A stretch of DNA of 64,000 nt. It comes from an uncultured Chloroflexales bacterium (GTDB lineage Bacteria > Chloroflexota > Chloroflexia > Chloroflexales > Chloroflexaceae). The translations under genes were made by a program, and so were the position numbers. The first letter of the stretch is position 1. Each line of letters opens with the position of its first letter. The stretch lies in assembly GCA_937918935.1 (NCBI GenBank), contig CAKZSI010000028.1, positions 62,001 to 126,000 on the forward strand, given 5' to 3'. Positions 24,842 to 33,085 of the stretch are shown here, piece after piece. The notes beneath the pieces are model-generated. The model saw nothing but the letters and a program-made list of their open reading frames with translations, was not told where the DNA came from and did not search any database.

Positions 24842-26320
24842 TTACCCTCCAATCGCTACTGAAGCGGTCATGTTCCAACGCAGGCGCTCGTCCCAGGTGG
24901 TGGGCTTGACTACAATGGTGTAGACGATGTCGCCCTGGCGGTTCTTGCCCAGGGGCTTGATCCGCTCCACCACACCGGGCAGTTCAAAGCCGGGCAGGGC
25001 GTCAAAGGTGATCCGCGCCGGGTCGCCCTCACGGATCTGCACCACGCTCAACTCGGTAAGATCCTCGGTCTCGATCTGCCAGTTGCTCAGGTCGGCCAGC
25101 ACGACTGCGGGGGTGGTCGGGCTGGCGACCTCGCCGATCTTGAGGTTCAACTCGGCCACCGTGCCGGCGATGGGGGCCTCCAGGGTGGCCCGTTCCAGGG
25201 CCAGTTGGGCCTGTTTGAGGGCCACTTCGGCGCCGCGCACCCGTGCCGCCGCGCCGCTGAGGGTGGCATCGGTAGGGGCGGCCTGTAACTCGGCCAGGCG
25301 GGCCTCGGCGTTGCGCACCCCGGCCTCGGCGGCCGCCACGTTGCCCGCTCGCTCCCCGCCGGTGAGTCGCGCCAGGCGGGCCTCGGCTGCGGCGATCTGT
25401 GCGCGCGCCGCGGCGATGGCATCGGTTTCGGCGGGGCTGACCAGGCGCTCGTAGCGCGCCTCGGCGTCGCGCACGCTGGTCTCGGCGGCCTGGATGCCGG
25501 TGATCTCGGCCTGGCGGGCCTGCTCCAGGGTCAGTTGGGCCTGGGCCAGGGCGGTCTCGCCGTCGGCCACTGCCCGTTGCGCGGCGGCCTCGCGGTCGCG
25601 GAACTCCTGGGGCAATTCGCCGGGCAGCCGCTCACGCTCGCGGTTCTGCCAGTAGACCCGGCTGTACTCGTCCTGGGTGTTGCGCAGGGCGTTGGCGGCC
25701 CGTTCGAGGTTCAGTTCGGCGTTGACCCGCGCCTGCGAGAGCGCGTTGCGCTGCTGCTGCAACCCGATGCGCGCCTGGTCCACCGCGGCCTGAGCCGAAG
25801 CGATGTCGGGGTCTCTGGGGCCGGCCAGCAACTCGGCCAGGCGGGCGCGGGCGCTTTCCAGTTCGGCGCGGGCCGCGGCGATGTCCGCGGGGGTGACACT
25901 GCCGGCTGTGGCCTGCAACTGGCCCCGGGCGCGGGCGATCTCGGCCTCGACAGCGGCGATCTGCTCGGGGGTGGCCCCCTCCAGCAGCCGGTCGTAGTCG
26001 GCCCGGGCCTGCTCCAGGTTGACCTGGGCCTGCTCGACCCGCAGGCTCAGGTCGCGGGTATCGAGGCGGGCCAGCGGGGCGCCGACCTGTACCGTGTCGC
26101 CCTCCTTGATCAGGATCTCGGCGACGGTGCCGCTGGTCTCGAAGTTCAGATTGACGGTGCTGGCCGGAACGACCTTGCCCTCGGCGATGACCGTGCTCGG
26201 CGCCTGCACTGCCGGCAGCGCGGTCGCCTGTGGTTCCTGCGCGCCAGGGGTGGGGGCGGCGCATGCTACCAGGCCGGCCAGGACCAGGCCGGCAAGGGTC
26301 CCGATGAGGATCTTCCGCAT
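24842..26320 (-). CDS. HlyD/MacA-family periplasmic adaptor lipoprotein
   Basis: A 492-residue membrane fusion protein. The signal peptide RKILIGTLAGLVLAGLVACA has a lipobox VAC. A split lipoyl/barrel-sandwich domain (GTVAEILIKEGDTVQVGAPLARLDT; later APIAGTVAELNLKIGE) brackets a very long coiled-coil hairpin (about 85-370), rich in Ala/Arg/Glu with repeated ARLAEL and AQL units. A beta-barrel follows (GDPARITFDALPGFELPGVVERI). Adaptors of this class link an ABC transporter to an exit route. In an organism thought to lack an LPS outer membrane, the adaptor may instead present cargo on the outer face. Permease and ATPase genes lie upstream on the same strand. Confidence 0.93.
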   Translation of the reverse strand: MRKILIGTLAGLVLAGLVACAAPTPGAQEPQATALPAVQAPSTVIAEGKVVPASTVNLNFETSGTVAEILIKEGDTVQVGAPLARLDTRDLSLRVEQAQVNLEQARADYDRLLEGATPEQIAAVEAEIARARGQLQATAGSVTPADIAAARAELESARARLAELLAGPRDPDIASAQAAVDQARIGLQQQRNALSQARVNAELNLERAANALRNTQDEYSRVYWQNRERERLPGELPQEFRDREAAAQRAVADGETALAQAQLTLEQARQAEITGIQAAETSVRDAEARYERLVSPAETDAIAAARAQIAAAEARLARLTGGERAGNVAAAEAGVRNAEARLAELQAAPTDATLSGAAARVRGAEVALKQAQLALERATLEAPIAGTVAELNLKIGEVASPTTPAVVLADLSNWQIETEDLTELSVVQIREGDPARITFDALPGFELPGVVERIKPLGKNRQGDIVYTIVVKPTTWDERLRWNMTASVAIGG

Positions 26321-26567
26321 TGCGGTAGGCTCCTTTTCTCTGGCTACCCGGGGTAGCCGCGTATGGGATTGCCGATGTTAGATTGCCGCCTCCGGGGGCG
26401 GCTCTTGTGGATGCGGGCGCTGCGCCCGTACCAGAAGCCGGAACGTTGCTTCGGGAGGGTCCGGGAGGGCAAGGCTCTTCCAGGACCCATCGGTTGGAGG
26501 AGGGTGGAGCAACCAGGTTTCCCCGCGCCCCTACCGGTACGGCGCAACCCTCTGCGCCGCGCGCTGC
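26321..26567. repeat. Intra-operon gap with degenerate palindromes
   Basis: Between permease and adaptor genes lies 247 nt holding a type-A-like pair (GGGAGGGTCCGGGAGGGC and CTCTTCC near 26451-26485) and a half type-B (ACCAGGTTTCCCC near 26514). No gene is seen. These repeats within an operon suggest mRNA processing or stabilisation rather than full termination. Confidence 0.5.
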
Positions 26568-28958
26568 TCATTCATAGGCCAGCACGTCGCGAACGGTGAC
26601 CCGCGAGGCATTCCAGGCGGGCAGGAAGCTGGCAATCGTCGCCAGCACGACCACGATCCCCAACCACTGGGCCACACCCAGGAACGAGAATACAAAGGTG
26701 AACGCGTTTTCGGCCTGGAAGATCGTCTCCAGTCCCTGGTTCATCGCGAAGCTGACCGGGGCGGCCAGAATGGCGCCGATGATCCAGCTTATCAGGCCAA
26801 TGAGCAAGCCTTCGACGATCACAATGCGCTGGATAGCCCGGTCGCCGGCGCCGATGGCGCGCATCACGCCGATCTCGCGGGTGCGCTCCAGCACGTTGAT
26901 GCTCATGGTGCCCATCAGCCCCAGGCCGCCAACCAGGGCCAGCAGCCCCGCCATCAGCAGCAGGAACAGGATGAGCATGTCGATACCGATGCTGTTCTGG
27001 GCGCGAAACTGGGCCAGGGTGCGGGTAAAGCCCACCTCGAGCCCATGGCGCTTGAGCAACTCCCCGGCGGCGGCGGCCACCCGCTCCTGGGTCGCCGCGT
27101 CGCGCTGGTCGGTGATCAGGCGCACTTCGGTGGCCATGCCTGTGTCACCCATCTGCCGGCTGAAGGTCGGCAGGTTGACGTACATGGCCGCGAGGGGGAA
27201 AGGCGTTCGTGAGAGGCCCGCCACGGTCAGGTTCAGTTCTCTGCCGGCGACCTTGATCCGCACCACGTCGCCCACCCGAGTGTCAGGGTAATCGGTCAGG
27301 TAGCCGCTGGTGAGCACCGCCGCCCCGTAGTCGTCGGGCAGGAGCCAGCGGCCCTCGTCGATCTGCACCTGCAGCGCATCACCGTCGGCGGGTGCGGCGA
27401 TGATGCTGTAGGTTTCGCTGCTCTCGCGGTCGCCTCTTTCGATGATCCGTGCATTGTAGCTGTTCCAGTACTCCACGTCCGTCACACCAGGCAGCGTGGC
27501 GAGCTGATCAAGCGCCGTCGTGCGATAGGGCCGGCTCATGGAGATGAAGACATCAATGTTGAGCTGCTGGTAGACGCGGTCAATGGTCGTGTACAGGCTC
27601 GCCCGCTGGCTGATTACGGCCATAAAAATCAGGCCCGCCAGGGTCAGGGTAGAGAGAGTAAGCGCCAGGCGCCCCTTGCGGCGAAAGGTGTTGCGCAGCG
27701 AGAGCAGCATGGGGCGTGAGAGAAAGCGAATGTGCTCCAGCAGCCGGTCGAGCGGGCTGCGCCCGAACCGGCCCTTGCCCAGCCCGTAGCTGCCAATGGC
27801 CTCGCGCACGGTCACGCGCGTGCCGCTGATGACCGGGATCAGCGCTGCCAGCACGGGGATCAGCAGGCCGGCGGCGATCTGCTGGACGAGGACCGCGGGC
27901 GTGGGGGCCACGGTGGAGATGTTGAAGTTAAACAGGCTTACGAAGAAGGCGGCGAGGCCCCAGGCCCCCAGAATGCCGAGGGGAATGGCGATGAGCAGCG
28001 AAAGGGCGCCAAAGGCCAGCACTGTCACCAGGTAGAGCTGCACGATATCGCTGTTGCGCGCCCCGATCGCCTTCATCACCCCGATCTGGCGGATCTGCTG
28101 GGTGAGCAGGGCGCTGATGGTGTTGATCACCAGGAAGCCGCTCAACAACAGGGCGAAGAGACCGATGATGCTGAGGAGCAGCGTGAAGGCTTGCACGAAA
28201 TCATCGGCGGGGTAGACGCCTGGCCTGTTGATGAAGATGCCCCCGGAGACTCGCCCGCTCTTCTCGATCTTCGCCTCCACCTCCTCGGCGATGGCGCGCA
28301 CGTGGGCCTGGTCGTAGGGGTTTTCCGCCACAAGAATATCCACCGAGTTGTAGCCGCCCGGCGCGCCGAGCAGTTCGGCCGACTGGTCGCTGATGTAGCC
28401 GTAGCCGATACTGGCCAGGGCGGTGGGGAAGCCGCTGCCGAGGTTGTAGACCACGCCGCTCACCGGCAGGTCGAACTGCCTGCCGTCGCGCCGTTCGACG
28501 CGCAGCATCTGGCCCTCGGCGGCGCCCAGGAAGGGCAGGGCCGAGCGTTCGAGCACGATCGTGCGGCGGGCGGGCGGCCACTGGCCGCTGAGGGGCGTGG
28601 GGACGTACATCCGCAGGTCCTCGACCCTGCCGATCACCTGGAGTTGCAGGTCCTTCCACTCGCCGGTGGGTGTCAACGCGCGCACGGTCACGCTGCGCGT
28701 GGCCTGGGCGTCGGCGATGCCAGGCATGCGCCGGATGGACTGCACCAGCGCGTCGTCAATATCATTGGCGGCGATGGAGGCGCTGGCCGGATTGGTCGCG
28801 TTCCAGTCGCCGTTCAGGTCGCGCATCAGAATGGCGCGCCCGCCGGAGACCATGCCGATGGCGAAGACGCCGATGGCGATGGCGAGCACGACCAGCAGCG
28901 TGCGGGTCTTGTTGCTCCACAGATCGCCGAGCACTTTGCGCCAGCGTGGTGCGAGCAT
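26568..28958 (-). CDS. ABC transporter permease, MacB/FtsX family (duplicated)
   Basis: A 796-residue permease with two FtsX-like halves. TM1 is LLVVLAIAIGVFAIGMV, followed by a large extracytoplasmic MacB_PCD domain (about 45-250). Three TMs follow (FTLLLSIIGLFALLLSGFLVINTISALL; QIGVMKAIGARNSDIVQLY; LLIAIPLGILGAWGLAAFF). A second half has its own N-terminal TM (LALTLSTLTLAGLIFMAVI), extracytoplasmic domain and C-terminal TMs (LLILFLLLMAGLLALVGGLGLMGTMSINVLERTREIGVMRAIGA). The duplicated ERTREIGVMRAIGA / QIGVMKAIGA couplings are typical. The ATPase gene ends 14 nt upstream, so the two are co-translated. It probably exports a lipoprotein, peptide or lipid; substrate unknown. Confidence 0.94.
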   Translation of the reverse strand: MLAPRWRKVLGDLWSNKTRTLLVVLAIAIGVFAIGMVSGGRAILMRDLNGDWNATNPASASIAANDIDDALVQSIRRMPGIADAQATRSVTVRALTPTGEWKDLQLQVIGRVEDLRMYVPTPLSGQWPPARRTIVLERSALPFLGAAEGQMLRVERRDGRQFDLPVSGVVYNLGSGFPTALASIGYGYISDQSAELLGAPGGYNSVDILVAENPYDQAHVRAIAEEVEAKIEKSGRVSGGIFINRPGVYPADDFVQAFTLLLSIIGLFALLLSGFLVINTISALLTQQIRQIGVMKAIGARNSDIVQLYLVTVLAFGALSLLIAIPLGILGAWGLAAFFVSLFNFNISTVAPTPAVLVQQIAAGLLIPVLAALIPVISGTRVTVREAIGSYGLGKGRFGRSPLDRLLEHIRFLSRPMLLSLRNTFRRKGRLALTLSTLTLAGLIFMAVISQRASLYTTIDRVYQQLNIDVFISMSRPYRTTALDQLATLPGVTDVEYWNSYNARIIERGDRESSETYSIIAAPADGDALQVQIDEGRWLLPDDYGAAVLTSGYLTDYPDTRVGDVVRIKVAGRELNLTVAGLSRTPFPLAAMYVNLPTFSRQMGDTGMATEVRLITDQRDAATQERVAAAAGELLKRHGLEVGFTRTLAQFRAQNSIGIDMLILFLLLMAGLLALVGGLGLMGTMSINVLERTREIGVMRAIGAGDRAIQRIVIVEGLLIGLISWIIGAILAAPVSFAMNQGLETIFQAENAFTFVFSFLGVAQWLGIVVVLATIASFLPAWNASRVTVRDVLAYE

Positions 28959-28972
28959 CGGTGGTTCCCCTC

Positions 28973-30124
28973 TCAGGATAGCGCGTGGGCGCCGCTGTTG
29001 GCGGCGCGGCGTTCAGCCGCCACTCGCTCGACATCGGCGCGCGTGCCCGCCGACTCCTCCAGCAGAGCGTGGAACTCGTTGCGGTCGAGGGCCACCACCT
29101 CCACCAGGCCATTGTCGTGGGCCGCCCGCACAGTGGCGTTGCGCACGCCGCCGCCGAGCAGGGCCTGCTCGCCGAAGTACTGGCCCTCGCCGAGCACCTC
29201 GGCGATCAACTCGCCGCCGCCGGGCTGGTCAATGATCACCTCGACCCGGCCCCTGGTGATAATGTAGAAGTACTCGGCCTCGGCCCCCTGGCACACAATC
29301 GGCTGGCCCGGCTCAAAGGTGAGCCGGTCAATCTGGCGCGTGACGGTGATCAACTGGTCGAGGCTGAGGCGCGGCAGCGCCCTGGCCAGGTACTGGTTGA
29401 CAATCTCGCCGTCGGAGACGATCACCGAGCGGGTGGCGCGCCGGGCCAGGTCGTTGTCGTGGGTGACCATCACGATCGTCTTGCCCTCGCTCACCAGGCG
29501 CTCGAAGAGCTGGAACACCGCCTCCGAGGTCTTACTGTCGAGGTTGCCCGTCGGCTCGTCGGCGATGAGGATGGGGGGGTCATTGGCCAGGGCGCGGGCG
29601 ATGGCGACGCGTTGCTGCTGGCCGCCAGAGATGGCGGACGGCAACTTGTGGGCCTGATCGGCCATCTCGACCTGCTCGAGCAGGTGCACGGCCCGGGCGT
29701 GGCGCTCGGAGGGTCGGTACATGTTGCAGAAGTCCATCGGCAACATGACGTTCTCAATAACGCTGAGCGAGGGCAACAACTGGAAGAACTGAAAGATAAT
29801 CCCCAGATTCCTGCCGCGCCACACCGACATGCGGCCCTCGCCGAGGGTGTGCACCGGCGTATCGCCCACGAACACCTCGCCGGAGGTGGGCCGGTCAATG
29901 CCAGTGATCATATTGATCAGGGTGGACTTGCCGGAGCCAGACTTGCCGATGATCGCCACAAACTCACCGGCGTCCACCGTGAGGCTGACGTTCTTGAGGG
30001 CGGTAAAGCTCCCGGCGGCGCTCTGGTAGGTCTTGACGACGTTCCGCAGATCGATCAGATGGTTACCAGCAGCATCGCTTCGCGAGCTGTTCGCGCCGTT
30101 TCGGTTGAGCCAGCGTCCGAACAT
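28973..30124 (-). CDS. ABC transporter ATPase fused to a cyclic-nucleotide-binding domain
   Basis: A 383-residue fusion. Residues ~20-250 are a MacB/LolD-type ATPase: Walker A IGKSGSGKSTLINMI, Q-loop region GIIFQFFQLLPSLSVIENV, signature ISGGQQQRVAIARAL, Walker B PPILIADEPTGNLDS, switch His in VMVTHDNDLA. Residues ~265-365 are a Crp-type cNMP domain (RLTFEPGQPIVCQGAEAEYFYIITRGRVEV, EGQYFGEQALLGGGVRNATVRA). GAGGAG 5-9 nt upstream fixes the ATG at 30124. The permease and adaptor genes follow directly. The C-terminal domain should let a nucleotide ligand or a purely structural contact tune export; ligand binding is unproven. Confidence 0.93.
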   Translation of the reverse strand: MFGRWLNRNGANSSRSDAAGNHLIDLRNVVKTYQSAAGSFTALKNVSLTVDAGEFVAIIGKSGSGKSTLINMITGIDRPTSGEVFVGDTPVHTLGEGRMSVWRGRNLGIIFQFFQLLPSLSVIENVMLPMDFCNMYRPSERHARAVHLLEQVEMADQAHKLPSAISGGQQQRVAIARALANDPPILIADEPTGNLDSKTSEAVFQLFERLVSEGKTIVMVTHDNDLARRATRSVIVSDGEIVNQYLARALPRLSLDQLITVTRQIDRLTFEPGQPIVCQGAEAEYFYIITRGRVEVIIDQPGGGELIAEVLGEGQYFGEQALLGGGVRNATVRAAHDNGLVEVVALDRNEFHALLEESAGTRADVERVAAERRAANSGAHALS

Positions 30125-30328
30125 TGTCTTCTCCTCTGGTGCGACCAGTGTACGCTCCTGCCACCAGGGTATCACATGCCGTCAACGACGGCATGGGTCT
30201 CTGGTAGGGTTGTGGGGGCTGGTCTGGCCGGTCCTCGGCGGCAGGCCAATCGGCCTTAAGTATGAGACGAGTAACGTTCTTGCCAGGGTGCAACTCTCCC
30301 TCCCTCTCGTGCGGGGGGCCATGGTTTC

Positions 30329-30398
30329 CTGGGAGGGCGAAGCCCTCCCAGACCCTCCCACGGGCGGGGGCATGGGGAAACCAGATTTCCCCATGCCC
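30329..30398. repeat. Archetype bipartite palindrome: type A plus type B
   Basis: Type A: CTGGGAGGGC (30329-30338), GAA, GCCCTCCCAG (30342-30351). Type B: a 13-bp stem, GGGCATGGGGAAA (30368-30380), loop CCAGA, TTTCCCCATGCCC (30386-30398). This is the cleanest copy of the repeat family in the window, located between divergent transcription units. Confidence 0.85.
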
Positions 30399-30448
30399 AT
30401 CCCAGGCGGCCACTTTCACCTCGGTTGTCGCACCACCACCTGACGCGC

Positions 30449-30477
30449 TTGACAGTTCGCCGTGACCGCGGTAATGT
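30449..30477 (+). promoter_or_regulatory. Promoter of the FMN riboswitch-ribXY unit
   Basis: Perfect TTGACA (30449-30454), 17-nt spacer, TAATGT (30472-30477). Transcription should begin near 30484, only a few nt before the riboswitch P1 stem. Confidence 0.8.
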
Positions 30478-30490
30478 ACCATTAACAAAT

Positions 30491-30609
30491 GATCTTCGGG
30501 GCAGGGTGAAATTCCCGATCGGTGGTACAGCCCACGAGCGTGTTGCGAGGCACGCAGGATCCGGTGCAACTCCGGGGCCGACGGTTACAGTCCGGATGTA
30601 AAGAAGATC
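30491..30609 (+). ncRNA. FMN riboswitch (RFN element)
   Basis: All conserved RFN blocks are present in order. P1 is GATCTTC (30491-30497) pairing with GAAGATC (30603-30609). The core segments are GGGGCAGGGTGAAATTCCCG, ATCGGTGGTA, AGCCCACGAGC, GGATCCGGTGCAACTCCGG, GGCCGACGGTTACAGTCCGG and ATG. FMN binding normally shuts off downstream genes. The expression platform is a hairpin at 30712-30739. The aptamer identifies the downstream transporter as a flavin importer. Confidence 0.97.
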
Positions 30610-30711
30610 CAGACGACGCAGTGGCGCGCGATGGAGCTGGAGCTCGTTCGCGTGTGCTGTCATCCGGTGCATACGGCGTTCCGTGCTGTTATGCATTGTC
30701 TGGTTAGTTCT

Positions 30712-30748
30712 GCCCCGGTGTGCTCATGCACAGCGGGGCTTTCTGTTG
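30712..30748 (+). terminator. Riboswitch expression-platform terminator
   Basis: GCCCCG (30712-30717) pairs with CGGGGC (30734-30739), with an inner TGTGC/GCACA stem, followed by TTTCTGTT. It lies 100 nt after the aptamer and directly before the ribX ribosome binding site (GGGAGGG), so it can act by premature termination. Confidence 0.8.
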
Positions 30749-30759
30749 GGAGGGTGAGC

Positions 30760-31584
30760 ATGCAGCAAACGTTACCGATGCAGCGGGAGATCGGGGCGCC
30801 GCGGGCGGCGCGCGCGCCGTGGGCGGCCCTGGGCAGCTTGCAGTGGGCGGGGCTGCCCGCGGCGATTATGGGCCTGCTGCTCCTGTGGCAGGCGCTGGTC
30901 AGCCTGGGGGGCTACCGCCCCTTCATTCTGCCCGGCCCGGCCCTGGTCGCTGAACGCTTCGCGGCAGCGGCGCAGAGCGGCCTGCTCTGGAAGCACACCG
31001 CGGCGACGCTGCTGGTGGCCCTGGGCGGCTTCAGCCTGGCCCTGGTCGTCGGGCTGAGCCTGGGGTACGTCCTGGCCCACCTGCCCTGGCTGGAGCGAGC
31101 CACGGCCCCCGTGCTGGCAGCCAGCCAGGCCATTCCAGTGGTGGCGGTGGCGCCCTTGATCATCCTCTGGTTCGGTCCGGGCGTGATCGGCAAGTTGCTG
31201 ATCGCCGCGCTGATCACCTTCCTGCCGGTGCTGATCAGCACGGTGGTGGCGCTCCGCTCCATTCCCCGCGAGTTGCGCGAAATGGCCCTGATCAGTGGGG
31301 CGAACCACTGGCAGATGCTGCGCTACGTCGAGGCGCCTCTCAGCCTGCCGGTGCTCTTTGGCGGCATCCGTACCGGGCTGGCCCTGGCCACCACCGGGGC
31401 GGTGGTCGGCGAGTTCGTGGCCGGGCGCGAGGGCCTGGGCGCGCTGATCAACATCGCCCGCGGCCTCTTTGATACGCCGCTGATCTTCGTGGCGCTGATC
31501 ACCCTCGCGGCCATTACCCTGTGCCTTTACCTCGCCGCATCGCTCCTTGAACGGGCCCTGGTGCGCTGGGAGTTGGGGTCATAA
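30760..31584 (+). CDS. ribX: Riboflavin ABC transporter permease RibX
   Basis: A 274-residue BPD-type inner-membrane permease. About six TM segments are visible: WAALGSLQWAGLPAAIMGLLLLWQALV, LLVALGGFSLALVVGLSLGYVL, AAPLIILWFGPG-like core, LLIAALITFLPVLISTVVAL, TTGAVVGEFVAGREGLGALI, LITLAAITLCLYLAASLL. The cytoplasmic EAA loop is YVEAPLSLPVLFGGIRTGLALA. The family is NMT1/THI5-associated (SsuC/ThiX-like); the FMN riboswitch gives the substrate. RibXY systems are known from comparative genomics of Chloroflexi. GGGAGGG 5 nt before ATG 30760 sets the start; a longer frame from 30631 would run through the terminator. No ATPase gene is adjacent. Confidence 0.92.
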   Translation: MQQTLPMQREIGAPRAARAPWAALGSLQWAGLPAAIMGLLLLWQALVSLGGYRPFILPGPALVAERFAAAAQSGLLWKHTAATLLVALGGFSLALVVGLSLGYVLAHLPWLERATAPVLAASQAIPVVAVAPLIILWFGPGVIGKLLIAALITFLPVLISTVVALRSIPRELREMALISGANHWQMLRYVEAPLSLPVLFGGIRTGLALATTGAVVGEFVAGREGLGALINIARGLFDTPLIFVALITLAAITLCLYLAASLLERALVRWELGS

Positions 31585-31620
31585 GGTGTTTTTCCTCCAC
31601 AATCTGAAAAAGGGAGTGAT

Positions 31621-32658
31621 ATGCTCAAGCGTCTCTATCTCATCCTCACCCTGGCCGCGCTCCTCGCTGCCTGCGGGCAGCCGGCGGCGCCCGCGGCCAC
31701 GCCGACCGAACCAGCGACGCCCGCGGCCACAGGCGCCTCGGCGCTGCGTAAGGTGACCCTGGCGATGTCGTACATTCCCAACGTGCAGTTCGCGCCCTAC
31801 TATATGGCCGCGGCCAAAGGCTACTACGCCGAGGCCGGGCTTGAGGTGGTCTTCGACTACAACTTTGAGAGCGACGTGGTGCAACGGGTGGCGAGCTGGC
31901 CCGAGAGCGGCGTTGATTTCGCCACCGCCTCCGGCACCTCCACCCTTCTGGCCCGCCAGCAGGGCCTGCCGGTCAAAACGGTCCTGACCCTCTACCAGCA
32001 GTTCCCGGTCGTCTTTTTCGCTAAATCGAGCACCGGTCTCAAGAGCGCCGATGACCTCAAGGGCAAGACCGTGGGCATTCCCGGCAACTTTGGCGAGAGT
32101 TTCTACGGCCTGCTGGCCCTGCGCTACGCCAACCAGTTCGATGAGAGCGCCTTCACGGTGCAGGAGATCGGCTTCACCCAGGCCCAGGCAGTGCTGGAGG
32201 ACAAGGTGCAGGCAGCCACCGGCTACGCCATGAACGAGCCGGTGCTCCTGCGCCAGCAGGGCGTCGAGGTGGACGTGCTGCGTGTCGCCGATGTGTACAA
32301 CCTGGCCGCGAACGGCATCGTTGTCAGCGAGCGCCTTATCGCCGAGGCGCCCGAGGTGGTGCGGGGCTTCGTCACCGCCTCGCTGAAGGGCCTGCGCGCC
32401 ACGCTGGACAACCCCGATGAAGCCTTCGAGGTCAGCCTGGGCTTCATCCCCGAGGCCAATCTGGGCGACGTCGATCTGCAGCGCCAGGTGCTCCTGGAGA
32501 GCCTGCCCTACTGGTACAGCGAGAAGACCAGCACCGAAGGGCTGGGCTACACCGATGCCGACCTGTGGAAAGCAACGGAGCAGTTCATGCGCGATGCCGG
32601 GTTGCTGGCCGGCCCGGTGGAAGTGGCCGATGCGTTTACAAATGAGTTTATTCGGTAG
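31621..32658 (+). CDS. ribY: Riboflavin-binding lipoprotein RibY (NMT1/THI5-like)
   Basis: A 345-residue substrate-binding lipoprotein. The signal peptide LKRLYLILTLAALLAACG has a lipobox LAAC, and an Ala/Pro/Thr linker runs to ~40. The NMT1/THI5-like domain starts KVTLAMSYIPNVQFAPYYMAAAKGYYAEAGLEVVF, continues with ASGTSTLLARQQGLPVKTV and DDLKGKTVGIPGNFGESFYG, and ends LWKATEQFMRDAGLLAG. It lies 36 nt after ribX with GGGAG before the ATG. It should capture riboflavin (or a close flavin) outside the membrane for RibX. The identification rests on the shared FMN riboswitch; the fold alone would also allow a thiamine-precursor pyrimidine. Confidence 0.91.
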   Translation: MLKRLYLILTLAALLAACGQPAAPAATPTEPATPAATGASALRKVTLAMSYIPNVQFAPYYMAAAKGYYAEAGLEVVFDYNFESDVVQRVASWPESGVDFATASGTSTLLARQQGLPVKTVLTLYQQFPVVFFAKSSTGLKSADDLKGKTVGIPGNFGESFYGLLALRYANQFDESAFTVQEIGFTQAQAVLEDKVQAATGYAMNEPVLLRQQGVEVDVLRVADVYNLAANGIVVSERLIAEAPEVVRGFVTASLKGLRATLDNPDEAFEVSLGFIPEANLGDVDLQRQVLLESLPYWYSEKTSTEGLGYTDADLWKATEQFMRDAGLLAGPVEVADAFTNEFIR

Positions 32659-32708
32659 ATGGGCGGGGTGTGGGGAAACGGGGTTTCCTTACACCCCGGT
32701 CGGCTCGT

Positions 32709-32738
32709 TTGACACCCCCGCCTCCAGCGTGCTATACT
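32709..32738 (+). promoter_or_regulatory. Promoter of the T-box-trpB unit
   Basis: Perfect TTGACA (32709-32714), 18-nt spacer, TATACT (32733-32738). Transcription should start near 32745 and enter Stem I of the T-box. A type-B palindrome (GGGGAAACGGGGTTTCC, about 32673-32690) lies just upstream and may end ribY transcription. Confidence 0.85.
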
Positions 32739-32749
32739 CCCTCGCGAGA

Positions 32750-33085
32750 CATACAGCAACGGCCATGATCGGGAAGAGTACACAGCGCACGGCGGCCCAG
32801 CGAGCCGGCGGATGGTGCGAGGCCGGAGCGAACGGCGCAGTGGAATGGACCCGGGAGCTGCGGAGCGAACGGATGTGAGCAGTGTGACATCACGAAGCTA
32901 GCATCCTGGTAGGAGCCGCCGGAGACGCCACCGTTATCAGGGCGAGGGGTATGGAACGCGCAAGGCCCCCGGGCCGCGGCGACAGTACCCACAGAGCGCG
33001 CGGCGCGTGAGCGCCCGCGAAGAGAGAGTGGCACCGCGATCCCTGATCGCCTCTCGACCCGCCAGTGGGTCCGAGGGGCGTTTTT
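32750..33085 (+). ncRNA. T-box leader, tRNA(Trp)-sensing
   Basis: Stem I carries the GGGAAGAGTACA block (about 32771-32782). A specifier-like TGG (Trp codon) sits at 32846-32848 in GGAATGGACC. The T-box core AGAGTGGCACCGCG is at 33025-33038. Its bulge TGGC pairs with the tRNA 3' end GCCA, fitting the G discriminator of tRNA(Trp). The competing terminator is 33048-33085: CGCCTCTCGACCC against GGGTCCGAGGGGCG, then TTTTT. Uncharged tRNA(Trp) should favour antitermination and expression of the downstream tryptophan synthase gene. The boundary at the 5' side is approximate. Confidence 0.92.

Noticed and set aside
28973-30124. The ABC-cNMP ATPase as the missing ATPase of RibX
   Set aside because: Its sequence is MacB/LolD-like, it is divergently transcribed, and it is tightly coupled to its own FtsX permease and adaptor.
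27732-30259. Long plus-strand frames opposite the ABC permease and ATPase genes
   Set aside because: Rich in His/Gly/Glu/Arg low-complexity sequence typical of antisense frames; the sense strand encodes clear ABC motifs.
30631-30759. Longer N-terminus for RibX beginning at 30631
   Set aside because: This stretch lies between the FMN aptamer and the terminator and includes the terminator itself; the downstream ATG has a far better ribosome binding site.
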